Shown here piece by piece: positions 1 to 11,067 of a stretch of DNA of 64,000 bases. The stretch's first letter is position 1, and each line of letters begins with the position of its first letter. The notes under the pieces were generated by a model. The model was not told the origin of the DNA. It saw only the letters and a program-made list of their open reading frames with translations, and did not search any database. This stretch comes from Atopsyche davidsoni (lineage: Eukaryota > Arthropoda > Insecta > Trichoptera > Hydrobiosidae), in contig JAILWY010000009.1 of NCBI GenBank assembly GCA_022113835.1, positions 13,182,001 to 13,246,000 on the forward strand, given 5' to 3'. A program made the translations under genes and the position numbers.

Positions 1-30
1 GGGTCCAGGGTTCAAGTCCCTGTTCGGGCG
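1..30 (+). tRNA. tRNA-Lys(UUU), 3' part only (5' half lies outside the window)
   Basis: The first 30 bases fit the 3' part of a nuclear tRNA. They comprise a variable loop GGGTC (1-5), a T-stem CAGGG (6-10), a T-loop TTCAAGT (11-17), the matching stem CCCTG (18-22), the acceptor strand TTCGGGC (23-29) and discriminator G30. No CCA is encoded, as expected in animals. From memory this matches the 3' part of the highly conserved metazoan tRNA-Lys with anticodon UUU. The anticodon itself is outside the window, so the isoacceptor is inferred from the T-arm and acceptor bases. The B box for Pol III lies within the T-arm, and a T-run follows six bases later, so the gene looks functional. Confidence 0.88.
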
Positions 31-35
31 GTAAA

Positions 36-42
36 TTTTTTT
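36..42 (+). terminator. RNA polymerase III terminator (T7) of the tRNA gene
   Basis: Seven consecutive T residues begin six bases after the tRNA 3' end. This is the standard Pol III stop signal for a tRNA gene. Confidence 0.8.
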
Positions 43-1849
43 AAAAATAATTATTTAATGTAATATTTTTTTACACATGATGTTTTCAAACTTTAAATTT
101 ATTGAAATTTTTAATATTTAAATTCTACAACAATTAATGTTTTGCTTGTCCGGTCTAAACCATTAATCCTAATGACTGTCCATATAAAATATAAGCAAAC
201 TTTTACATATAAATCTTAGATGGCGTTATAACATCTCTTGTTTTTTTTCAGTAGAGGACGTCATATCAAATAATCTCTTTACTTGAATTCGTATTTTAAC
301 ACTTGTATTTTAAAGTTTAAAAATTTGTTTTTAACATATTTTATTTATTTAAATTTTTACTAAATTTGACATGAAATTATTACGAGGGAATCATTACTGC
401 CATCTATCACATTTTTATATACTACTTTTTACTATAGTTCTCGTTCTTTTTAACAGAGTGCGCTAGTATGAGAAATATCAAGAATTGTTAGTGCGAATTA
501 TCGTACATTTAATAATACGCGTGTGTGGTGAAATGTATTTTAATTTCTTTATAAACAAATCATTTCGAATAGTTTTAGAAATCACTTTCAGGCCGCTAAT
601 CGCGTTGATCTTTGACAACGCATACAAATTTACAAGCATGGTACTTACGTTCGAATTAAATTATTTAGAAAGCAACAGTCGTGAGGAGAAATATAATTAC
701 ATTATGTATCCAACTCAGGACAGCGGAAACAATTGCCTTCATCACAAGAGATTATATAAATTCCTGAGAGAAGTTCACGTTTCCCCCGACTTGTGATTAT
801 CTACAGACCTCGCTGGATAAATCCACGGTATCTTTAATACAATTATTTGGCCATAGTATACGCATGTCATTTACATATTATATGGATATTATTGCGTTCA
901 CTGCGTTCATGCGGTGTTGAATATTGTAACTTTCACGAGCGTAATTACATATCTATTATAGAATTATTTTTTTGCTCATGAAATTTAAATAAAGTGATTT
1001 CATACGCTATTTAATACAAAATAATTACTTGATTTTATTATATTATAGTTGAAAAATAATCTCTTACGTAATAAAATATAAAACATCAAAAAATATTCGG
1101 TATCTTTATCTACGTACTAAGTTGATAGTTTTATCTACAAATCAGTTTCTAAATTACTATCATGGGTTGGACTTTTTTTTAAAAATTATTTCAACTATTA
1201 ATTTGTTTACGATATCTAATAATGTCAAGTATTAAAAGATCATAATTATTTTTGTAAATAACTTTTCACTTATAAAAGCACAACGTTACGAGGGTAGACT
1301 ACTCTCGGTACTCGACTTCATGTTCTTCGTTCTGAAGCACTCTCGGTGCATGAGCACCGACTTATGCTATCTACGGATAAATACTGACAGCGAAAAATTC
1401 ATCTCATTTCATAAACATTAGCTTTTATACTCTTTAAGACATTGTCTGAAGTATAGGAAATTTAATTAAATATGTAAAAAAATTAGGAGCTTTTAAAATA
1501 CTTTTCGGGCTATCTTGTTACCAAAAACTATAACAAACCAACCTTTGAACTCGGACTTATAAGTTGGGGAAATTAATTTTTAATCGAAACATCGGTGAAA
1601 AATAGAATAAATCTTGGGAATCTCTGGGAACACGCGAGACCCAATTTCCAACATTTACATTTTTTGTAGGAACAAGAACTAATGTCTAGACCGCTCCAAA
1701 CGCGGTAACATCTAGCTTTTTTTTTATGCATCTCGATAGTTATCTTCTGCATTATTTAAATTAATCATTGCCGGCGTGTTTCATTGTTCATTTTGTTAAG
1801 CAAACGAGCCGTGATTAACTACGTAAAAAATAATAACAAACACCCGGAG
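43..1849. other. AT-rich non-coding DNA
   Basis: The stretch is AT-rich with frequent stops in all frames. A 103-codon open frame at 485-796 has no recognisable domain and AT-driven composition, so I treat it as chance. A pyrimidine-AG acceptor-like site lies near 250, but no open frame follows it. I see no repeat, RNA gene or coding signal that I can support. Confidence 0.6.
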
Positions 1850-2160
1850 CCTCGCGCGGATGACATTGCTAGCCGGCCCAGAGGTTGCGCTTGAAGATCG
1901 CGCAAAAAATGTGTTTTGTTCCTGCGACCGACCGGCGACCTTGGCGGGCAAGGCGGGCCCGCAGGTAGCGCCGCTGCAGCCCCGCCAGGACGCGGGACGC
2001 AGGACGCGGGACGCAGGACGCAGGACGCAGAACGGAGGACTGGAATATGCCCTGATGCTTTTTATTGCTCGCCGCAAAGGTTCTGGCTCGATGGGTGCTC
2101 TGTTCGAATGCGTGAATATTTTAAAGTGTATTCATAAATATACATTTTATAATTTTTGAA
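1850..2160. other. GC-rich island containing a heptamer tandem array
   Basis: A CpG-rich patch interrupts AT-rich DNA. It is open in several frames on both strands only because GC-rich DNA has few stops. The core is the 7-bp array listed separately. No exon boundary or domain is visible. It could be a regulatory island or a small repeat expansion. Confidence 0.4.
1988..2040 (+). repeat. 7-bp tandem repeat GGACGC(A/G), about 7.5 units
   Basis: The units are GGACGCG, GGACGCA, GGACGCG, then three GGACGCA, then a degenerate GAACGGA and a partial GGAC. The alternation of the last base suggests an ancestral 14-bp unit that later slipped to 7 bp. As a heptamer array it would change frame with each unit if translated, which argues against coding use. 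Confidence 0.9.
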
Positions 2161-3327
2161 TATTTTCCCTCATAAGATTTTTTATTAAAATTTGCTTTCA
2201 TTTTTAAATCAATTTATATTTTATTGGACCCGTGCGCTCGATATAGTATTATTGATATTCAGATACGTCGCATTTCAAATAAATAACGTTTAATTGACGA
2301 ATTCCAACAACGGTTGTCACAACAATATGTTAGTTGCAATATTAACGATGTTTTTGTTTCTAAACGTAAAGTCATTATAACATTGTATTTTTCAGCTTAT
2401 TTTTTTTAATTACGAAAACAGGTTTATTATACCAATAAAGTGAATATAAAAGTATCATAAAGTTTGCACACCGAGTAGAGCTAAGACATTATTTATGGGC
2501 CATCAAGATGCATTAAAGTTTAAGTGTGATAGCTCTTGGCATAAAAATTCTCCTGACAATGTTTTCCCCTGCAGGCTTGCATGACACTGTCATTGCAGGA
2601 TCCCGATACCTTTTATAAGGTAAAAAAAACATTTAACTCAATTACTAGTATAAACGTCGATGAGCTTTCTATAAAATATCTAAAAAATAAAGTATATAAA
2701 ATAAATACCGGATGTTTTGTTTAATACTATTTTCTACATTTTCATGTATGTATCTCAATATCGCTGATAAGTTTATTTTGTTAAAAGGTATTATCGGTCG
2801 ATCAATAGCCGATAACCCATACAGGCGCACTCCTGAGTGTCGAGATTGAGGTCATCGTGCACCCGGGTACCTCTGACTTCCAAAAGAGATTACAAAGATA
2901 GTATTCATCAGGCATAGCCTGATTGTGTTTGATTTGTAATTGAATCGCGATCAGGCAATCGAATTATACGCTTAACTAGTGGATATTTAATCGATGATGA
3001 GGATTGCTATGTAGAAGAGATAGTGTAATATTGATTTTCTTGTTGGATCGGTAATGCGGTTGCAATCAATGCCTCCTAATCCAGAAATCGTAGGTTTTTA
3101 ATCTGCACTCTTGGGCGGCTTAGAATTTATAGATGTATTGAATTGAAATTAGATGATTATATATGCTTAATTTAGAAATCATTAATCAATTATTCTTCCG
3201 TGCCAATGAAGTCAGTCAATTTTAAAACATCATCACATAGATTTGCTTTAATTAATGGAACTAGTATTTATTTTGTAATACTCCATTTTATTACAATAAA
3301 ATTAAACCAAATGGTTTTGGAGACTAC
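2161..3327. other. AT-rich non-coding DNA with one small hairpin
   Basis: No coding or RNA gene is supported. A short hairpin, ATCAGGC-ATA-GCCTGAT, lies at 2907-2923. Around 2800-2900 the GC content rises locally without an exon or repeat that I can name. Confidence 0.5.
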
Positions 3328-3417
3328 GTTAATTTCACTATTAGCGAGAGCTCTTTCGCCGAACGTCTTGAAGATGCCGTGTTCGGCGAAAGAGCTCTCG
3401 CTAATAGTGAAATTAAC
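3328..3417. repeat. Perfect 37-bp inverted repeat with 16-nt loop (palindromic MITE or hairpin-RNA locus)
   Basis: The left arm 3328-3364 and right arm 3381-3417 are exact reverse complements over all 37 bases, separated by the 16-nt spacer 3365-3380. The arms begin GTTAATTTCACTATTAGCG and end at CGCCGAAC next to the loop. Both arm tips contain TTAA (3329-3332 and 3413-3416), the target-site duplication used by piggyBac-type elements. The locus could therefore be an 80-bp non-autonomous element with 32-bp terminal inverted repeats, with the flanking G/C pairing by chance. Transcribed, it would fold into a long perfect stem suited to Dicer. No transposase is present. Confidence 0.9.
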
Positions 3418-6400
3418 ATAGATTTGCATTAATTTATGTCTTGAATAGTAAATTTTACATATTATACATTTTGTATTTGTATATATTATTAAATGTAATA
3501 TAATTATAACAATATTTTCTAACTTTTATTGTTATCACATATTTGCACATGTTTTATACCGCACTGCTCGGGTTTTCAGTTTTTTTTAAATTTTTATATT
3601 TATTTTATATTTTATAATTGCAAAGGCATAATCTTACTACTACTGTGAGTCATTCAGATCTAACTTATTTTTCGTTCCCTCTATCTTATTTACAGTACTA
3701 ATGCTGTGGTTACTACGGAGTGTTGCGCATATCATAATGATTTCACACTGGAATAAAACGCGTATAATTTATTTACACTGTGTGATAAACTCTTCTTAAA
3801 AACTGCATCATTAGCTCATTAGATTAGACACACTACTGTTGCGTTTGACAGTAGTATTTTTTTGTTATACTTAAAGTTATTTTTAATTGTACGATACAAA
3901 TTACTATTGGTATAAACAGAATGTCAATACAGAACAAAAATAAAACGACAGGTGTGAGCCAAATAATATCGTAAATTTGAACAGAGATTTGAATTATGCG
4001 ACTCTGAACATTGATTAAAAATGTTCTAAACTAAACCATCGAGCCAACAAGTCAACCGTGGCATAAACGTGATTGTTGCTTGTTGTTATTGCATAGAACA
4101 AAGGATCCGAACGGATCGATGTTTATAATTATTCTATTTGTGAAGGCGTGATGTCCACTCACTTAACGAGCTACATCATTTAGTTTTAAATTCGACCCTT
4201 CATTGTTTTCAACCTTTAAAATAGGAGCTGAGCTGGGCGCAGGCTGCGGCCACCACAGCTAAATATTCCTGGCACACCAGCTCTGATTTTATCCCATTTG
4301 TTAGTCTGATTCTTCCATCTTTTTATGCCTAGCATTATAGCACTTCTTAAACTGATGTTTTCAAGTTTGTTTAACAGTTTATCGAGCTGTGTTTACTTGC
4401 ATACTAAGTAATAATAAATCGTTTTGCCTTAACTATATTTGCTGTATATCAGGGTTTATTCCGGGCAATACACTTTCCACGTTAACTAACCGCGTATAAT
4501 TAGTGCAGGTTATTAAACAAGTGTGATCAATCAATAACGAGCTAGTGCATCTTGAAATTCGCTGTTAGATATGTCGGTAATTATTTTAATCATTGCCCTT
4601 AGATCTTCCGTGGATTTTAATTGGACTATTTTAATTTATCGGCTCGGCTCGCAGTGGTGCACGCGCATCTTATGCGTTCCTTTGTAGGTCAATTAAGATA
4701 AATGTTCAGGTACCAACCTTGTGTATGAGTTGTACCGTTTACCGTTCACTCGTGACATTTGGCCAGGCTTTGCCATCAAGTTTTTTTAATGGTGCGATTT
4801 GGGGTCACATACCTATTGATAACTCTCGTGAATGCAATTATCAAACACATACATTCTTATTAATGAAAAAAACCAATTGAGGTCTGAATATTGAGTTACA
4901 TTGCATGTTATTTCTGACGCCTTGGTTTTGCAAGTAAATGAATGACTCTTATATTTTTAAATGTATGTATTATGTCTTAACCGTTTGCTTGGATACAATT
5001 TGACTTTAAGGCTGACTACATTTCGGACCCGAGAGCCACGCGATACGTGGCGGATTGTTATTTTGATCGCAAGGACGACTCAGTCAAGTTGGCAACAGTG
5101 CGACAGCCACGACTGCAGGAATTATCGTTTCTATGTTTACCAAAGGCTAAGTAAATATTATTCTTGCACCGCAGATAGCTAAGCTAAAATATTGACATCA
5201 TCCAAATTTATCTCTTAATTTTCACACCATCTTTGAGCTTGCAAATGTACACTGACTTTTTAGCACAAGATTTTATTTACACTTTTAAGTACTTAGCAAA
5301 TAAATACGTATTCAAATAGATCCATTTTTGTTTGTAAAAAAACTCTGATTCAAAAACAAACAAAATTTTCTACGATATTCACTAGCACTTTTGACATTTA
5401 AGATATGCTGTGTTAAGTATTTTTATTGATGTTTACTGAAAGGCAAACAATGTAATTCTAAAAGTTTTCATTTGGCGCAAGTGGTATTTATGAATGTTTT
5501 CATTTTCGCCAGACTGTTAACGTAAGTAAACATTATTTATTTTTCCAGTGTTGTCACATTAAATGATCTTCGTAGTCCACCACATACGTAATAGTGTTGC
5601 CATTTTGACAGTTTCCACGTGTCGTTCAAACAAAGACTTTTCAAAAAACGTATAGTTTTCGGTCTCATTCTTTGTTTCTTGTCTCCAAGCGAACATGAAA
5701 TTCCTCGTACTAGCTTACCGTACAACTTATTTTATAGTCGCGACGGTATTTCTTTAAGTATAACATAGGTTACATACAAACTACACCGCAGTAGGTTTTA
5801 CTCCCTCAATCGATGGCACACTTAGCGGTTCCTCCCCTAAAGCGGTCACTTATTAGAATGAGGTCCGTTCCCTCGGCCACTCCCCTCCGCCTCGTTTGTT
5901 CCACTTTTCACCCCGTCATTAGGAGCACGCATCGGCCGCATGCCGGAACCTTCCCTTAGCGCCCTCGACCCTTATCCTTTCATCGGATCCATCATTTTGT
6001 AACACCGAAAAAATAAAATTTTCTTTCATTAGTGAAAACCTACACTAGTGCGTTCCCTGAACTTTTTCTTGTGCCGTTTTTTTAATTTCGTTTGCTTTTC
6101 AGTAAATTATTCATTCACTCGGTTTTTTTTGGTGTTATCTTGAGCGAATAGGGTCAAACTTCAACCAACAATCGGAACGATAATTCGAAATAAAGTGGGA
6201 GAATTTTATAAAACTACCGAAAGAAAAATACACACAGGAAAACTTTGTATTCAAAATACTCGGACAAAAATAATATATCATATTTCTTTCCGAGATGTTC
6301 GATTCGCTACTGATATGGCAGAAGTTTCTCAAAACTTTAAACCACCTGTAAAATATCAGCGGGGTTGCCGGCGGATGCAGTCAAATCTTTTGAAATATCT

Positions 6401-6980
6401 CTAAATATTTTATCATTTATACACATATATTTAAATATTTTCTTTGTGAATGTCATATTCATCTATATTTTTCATAGTACGAACCTATCGATGGTTGACT
6501 TATACACCGCGAATAAAAAACATATTAGGTTGTTCACAGTGCAAAGTCTATATATTTAATTTAAAAAAAAAACATGTCAAAATATCTATATGTGTTTAAA
6601 CATATAGTATAGGCAAATCCGAAAAAATATCCGTATTTATGTATTAATTATTTGTAAAAATATATATTCGGTTTCATTCCTCTCATCGCTAGTTATATTA
6701 TAGAACAGCCACTCATACCCACACGCCAGATGATGTAATGTTATGTTATCATAGTGATTCGATAAATAACTTGGATATTATTGTTTCATGTTTGCGCCTG
6801 TTCCAAAAATATATGAAAAATGATATCATTCACATGTTGTAAATGTCGCGGATGTGAAATGCGGTTATCGTTTTATAATAAAACATCCCGTAAAAGCGGG
6901 CGATTCATTCTTGGAAGCGCTGCCCGATTACTACGCGAGGCGTCCTTGTTAGTAAATAGAAAATATAGTACGAAGCTAAA
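3418..6980. other. AT-rich non-coding DNA
   Basis: Stops are frequent in every frame and the ORFs of 60-75 codons show no family features. A moderately GC-rich patch lies near 5810-5990 without splice signals. A pyrimidine-rich acceptor-like site ends near 5535 but its downstream frames close within 15 codons. Nothing further is supported. Confidence 0.5.
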
Positions 6981-7021
6981 CCGAGTAGTGAGTCACCCGC
7001 TTCCGGGACTGCGCAGTGCCT

Positions 7022-7060
7022 CCCGCCCCGCCCCCCCCGCCCCCTCCCCGCCCCGCCCCC
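7022..7060 (-). other. C-rich tract; G-quadruplex candidate on the minus strand
   Basis: About 39 bases are almost purely C with single G or T interruptions. On the minus strand this reads as a series of G-runs of 3-8 bases with 1-base loops, which fits the standard G-quadruplex pattern many times over. It also contains overlapping GC-box (GGGGCGGGG) motifs. It sits in a 200-bp GC island (about 6990-7170) just after a TGAGTCAC (AP-1-like) motif near 6990, so a regulatory role is possible. The ORFs crossing it on both strands are low-complexity and unlikely to be translated. Confidence 0.75.
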
Positions 7061-7180
7061 GCGATATACTTCCTTTGTCGAGCGAATTGCGTCGCACGTC
7101 CCGTACGTGGCGCAGCCCTACGACCCCACATCCACCCCCGCGCGGAGCTCTCCGCTGACCCCCTTAGGGAATACCGGGAT

Positions 7181-9080
7181 TCTATTGAAATGTACATTGT
7201 ATTCGAATGTAATTTCCGCCCTCTTTCAATATCGAAAGGCACGATCAAAACGGATTTGCAATATCCAAGTTAAATATCACGCTTTGTGAGAATGATCTAT
7301 GTTTTTCTTCAGCCCGACGATCCCAATAAATTCCTGTTTTATTTTTAATACATACTTTTTCTTTAGATGTAGTTCAAGTGACTTTCAATTTAGATCGGTT
7401 TTTGTAGAGCAGTTCGTTTCCTGTCACCAATGCGTTACTATTACACGTATTGGACCACTGGCCTATTATTTTTTTTGGATTGCCCTGCGATTGCTCTGAA
7501 ATTCCGCTAGATCCCGTATAAATTATCCGCTATTCATCATCTCATTTTGTAAATTTATTTACCAATTTATTTATTTATTTTAATTCGTCAACCCTGTTGC
7601 CGCCACCCTTTACATTTATTAGAGAATCAAAACGCCGGTCGTTCGGGTCTCCCGAGAAATAACATTGTAGCACATAGAATACTATTTCTTTGTGTGATTT
7701 TTTACGCAAAGGGCTCAACAAAATTTATGAGTCCTGATAAAACTATTCATATTTCCGCTTTCTTTGAAATTGCGGCAATTCACTCGATACAATCTACCCT
7801 CTTATTCCTTGAAGTAGTATTTTTTCACCTAAAAACTGCGCTGCGTAATTCATGAAAAATTCTACATATTCCGTATCATTTGACTGTGTGAACGTTTTCT
7901 CGAATATTCGATCGTGGTGATTCACTCTTACTGTTAGCACAGCTGCACTTTTAGCACAATAAATTACTCATCCTCTAACTTCTGTTGATATCTGAAGGAA
8001 ACGTTCGACTCCTGCGCTCTGTTCAATGTCAGACCGGCAATCAATATTATATCGCATATAAACCACGAGTCCGTTTCGGTGCGCGACTGTAATTCATTAT
8101 AAATAAAAACTTAGCGGAGAACGATGGCTCAGTGTTGTTTTTGTTGGGGATTTTCCAAGTCTCTAGACTTCCGCACCTTTGGTCTGGTATATTCGGCCGA
8201 TCAGTGACAGATGCGACCAACGCGTATCGTTAATCATAATCTTAAGACTTGAAAATAAACTTGCTTATTAGTAATTACAAAGGTGGCGTATTTATACAAA
8301 AACCAATGCACGCTTGTGTGGGCTACTGCTTATAGAAAATATTGTACTAATATTTTCTAGGACATTAAATAAGACAAAGAGAACTTTGTATTCATCATGT
8401 ATTATATTAAAATAATTTTATAAGCGTAAAAAACTAATGTCAATATTTAGTAAACATTGTTTCATATAAGAAATACTATGTTTTTATAATTACTCGTTTC
8501 TTAAAATACATTAAATGATTTGTAATTTTTATCAAATTATAATAATAGTTGATCATATTAGTAATAATATAATAAACCCGTAATGGGTAATAAATACGCA
8601 TCTGATTGACCAATCCGTAAATAGGCATATAATAATAGACTTTAAATATCGAATGAAGGTTTATTTCGGACGTCTTCAAACTAAAATATATATCATAAAT
8701 ATTTTTAAAAAATGTATTAAAAAAATATATTATTTTCCTCTTTATTGTATCGTTATCACCGTGAAAAATGTGCTACGTCAGAAGTATGCATATGTCAGGG
8801 CTATTTCTATGCTATTGAATTCAAACGTTTCTTGCGAAACACCATATTTAGTTCATCACAAGTGACGACTAATACTCCTGTACTGCAGTTTCGAACGCGT
8901 ACGTCATTATAAATTTCTTATTTTTTATCCGAGTAACACCTGTCGTTCTGGACGAACGTCATTCGAAACCCCCAGAAAGCAAATGAGTCATAACAACAAC
9001 AAAAAAACTTGCTAGTTTTCGACTTTCATATCCTTATAGTGTGAATGGTTTCCGGAACTGAATAATCCAGTTTAGAATAG
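7181..9080. other. AT-rich non-coding DNA with an 11-bp hairpin
   Basis: No gene is supported. An 11-bp perfect stem (TAGAAAATATT at 8333-8343 and its complement at 8349-8359) with a 5-nt loop GTACT is visible. It is too short and AT-rich to call a miRNA precursor. One acceptor-like site near 7311 leads only to a 12-codon frame. Confidence 0.5.
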
Positions 9081-9240
9081 GTGTGCGCAGAGGCAGTGCG
9101 GGGTGCGCGGGGTGCGCGGGCCGCCTCCCCCGGCCGCCAGCCTTGGCCCGGGCGAGGTCGCCCTGTGGCCGCCAGCCCCGCGTGCACTTCCCGGGGAGGC
9201 TCACGGCCGCCCCGAGCATGCCGGACCTTACGGAAAATTA
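9081..9240. other. GC-rich island with a duplicated 9-mer
   Basis: A sharply bounded CpG-rich patch contains two tandem GGGTGCGCG units (9101-9118). ORFs on both strands read through it as Arg/Ala/Pro-rich sequence, which is composition and not coding evidence. It may be a regulatory island. Confidence 0.4.
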
Positions 9241-10965
9241 TGTCGTGATATGTAGTTTTTACTCTCACGAAGGGTATCGCAACATTCCAAAAGCGCTCTA
9301 GTATAGGAAAAACTTCGTAAATTATGCTAATACCGAGGACAAATATTGTTGAACAGAATTAAAAATATATATGATGGTGACGTAGTTAGTATTTTAAAAA
9401 TTAATTATTTTTTTAGACAACTTTTATTGGCTGTGGCGTAATTAAAATATCTTTGTTTGATGATAATTATGATTGGTATTGGAAAAAATATCGCCGTTTC
9501 ACGAAAGATTTTAATTTCAAAAAACAATGTCACATAAAGTCACACAAGTGTGGTCGAGCCCGCGCCGTGCATCAGCGCGGAATTTGTGGTATTAAACCTC
9601 ATACTTAGCATGCACTTTTAAAATGCTAGAGAATTAATGTTTTAATACCGGTGTGGTCTTGTTTGTTTTTTTTTTGTTGTTGTTGTTGAACACATAATAT
9701 ATTACCTTGTATTGAAGTCGTCCTAATCTCAATAATAAATAATCGGCCATAACTCTCACGTGTTAGTTCTATAATATAAATAAAAATAAACTAAGCAAGC
9801 ATGTTAATCATCTTTATTCGCAACCAGTTTTGTACCAGTAATAATAATAGCAGGTAATCCGACTAAACGGTTTGTTTACGGTCGCTTAGTTAATATAGTA
9901 AATTCGTAGACTGATACAAACCCTGCACCATAAACTCATTCTAATTCTCATCTCTACAAGTTTGTATAATATATATGTACGTCAAATCACCGTCTTTATT
10001 CAAATAATATTATCAGAATTGTTGGATACGTCGAATTTTACAATTTGATGATTTAGTAAGATACCGAAGCAAATTATCATATTGCGAAAACATTAAACAA
10101 ATCTATGATATCATCTTTTAGGCTGCGTTTAATTACGAGCCAAAAAAAAACCTTGAAGAAAAAATTAAATCGCCTTTTAAATCACGAATAATATCCAGGG
10201 AAGCAATCAATCAGTAATTTGAGGGGTTTTTATGCAATTCTTTTGAGGTCGGAGACGTCTCGCAGTTGCGGCTCGTAGTCAAATGATCATTTGGTTGTCA
10301 AACGAACTCGTTACTTAACTTGCAAAAACTGATCAATCTCCAACGGACGTGCAGCTAATATTGCAAATTATCAATTGTGGCTTTATTATATAATCGTTAC
10401 CGAGAGAGTGGTTTATTTCATTTCTCGACCGCTATTTGCCCTCGTACTTTTGTACCTATTTTTATTGATATGTTATAGACATTGAACTTTTTTAATTGCG
10501 GAACAATTTTCTAGCGTTGCATATATCAGAACCCATTTTTAAATAGTCATCGGACGTCACGAAATTTACATTTGAATACTGCTTTTTGAACGGTTGTTCG
10601 ACCGTAGCAAAATATGCAGTAATTATTTTGTATTAAAAAAAACTCCAAGTTATCATACATGCTAACTGCCATGTGTCACGATGAAGTCATCGATAGACGT
10701 GAATACAATACGACCGCCATTGGAAATAAATCGCACGCAAGCATCCAATATTGTCGCCTGATGTCATGCATTGTGGTTGATGACATCTCGCACAATCGGG
10801 TTGTTTAACTTGCGGTCAAAGCTACGACTCCAAGTTCCTCAAAGCTAACGTCTCTCGTACGGCTAAACATATATTACCGCGCGTAACGAAGCCAGGGGTC
10901 CGATTAACATCGCGTTTTATTATATATCTGTGCCGCTGCAGTTCCTGTTTCCATTTTCTTTGTAG
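9241..10965. other. AT-rich non-coding DNA leading to an acceptor-like tract
   Basis: No ORF, RNA gene or repeat is supported until a pyrimidine tract at about 10940-10962. A simple (GTT)n stretch lies near 9675-9688. Confidence 0.5.
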
Positions 10966-11067
10966 GCAATCAAGATCCAGTATCCGCGTGGAGTGGTGAG
11001 ACTGAACTTGGAGTCGGCGTTTTTGCTCAAGTGACTTCCACGCGCCAATGCCGCGGTGACCTAGTCC
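10966..11067 (+). other. Possible exon after a strong 3' splice-site signal
   Basis: A clear polypyrimidine tract ending TTTCTTTGTAG stops at 10965 and the base composition shifts to about 50% GC immediately after. Two frames are open. One reads AIKIQYPRGVVRLNLESAF and then stops at a TGA near 11032. The other reads NQDPVSAWSGETELGVGVF and runs to a TGA near 11070. A weak donor-like GTGAGA follows 30 nt in, near 10996. I do not recognise either peptide. The acceptor is good, but a lone splice signal in 64 kb is not proof of an exon. Confidence 0.2.
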
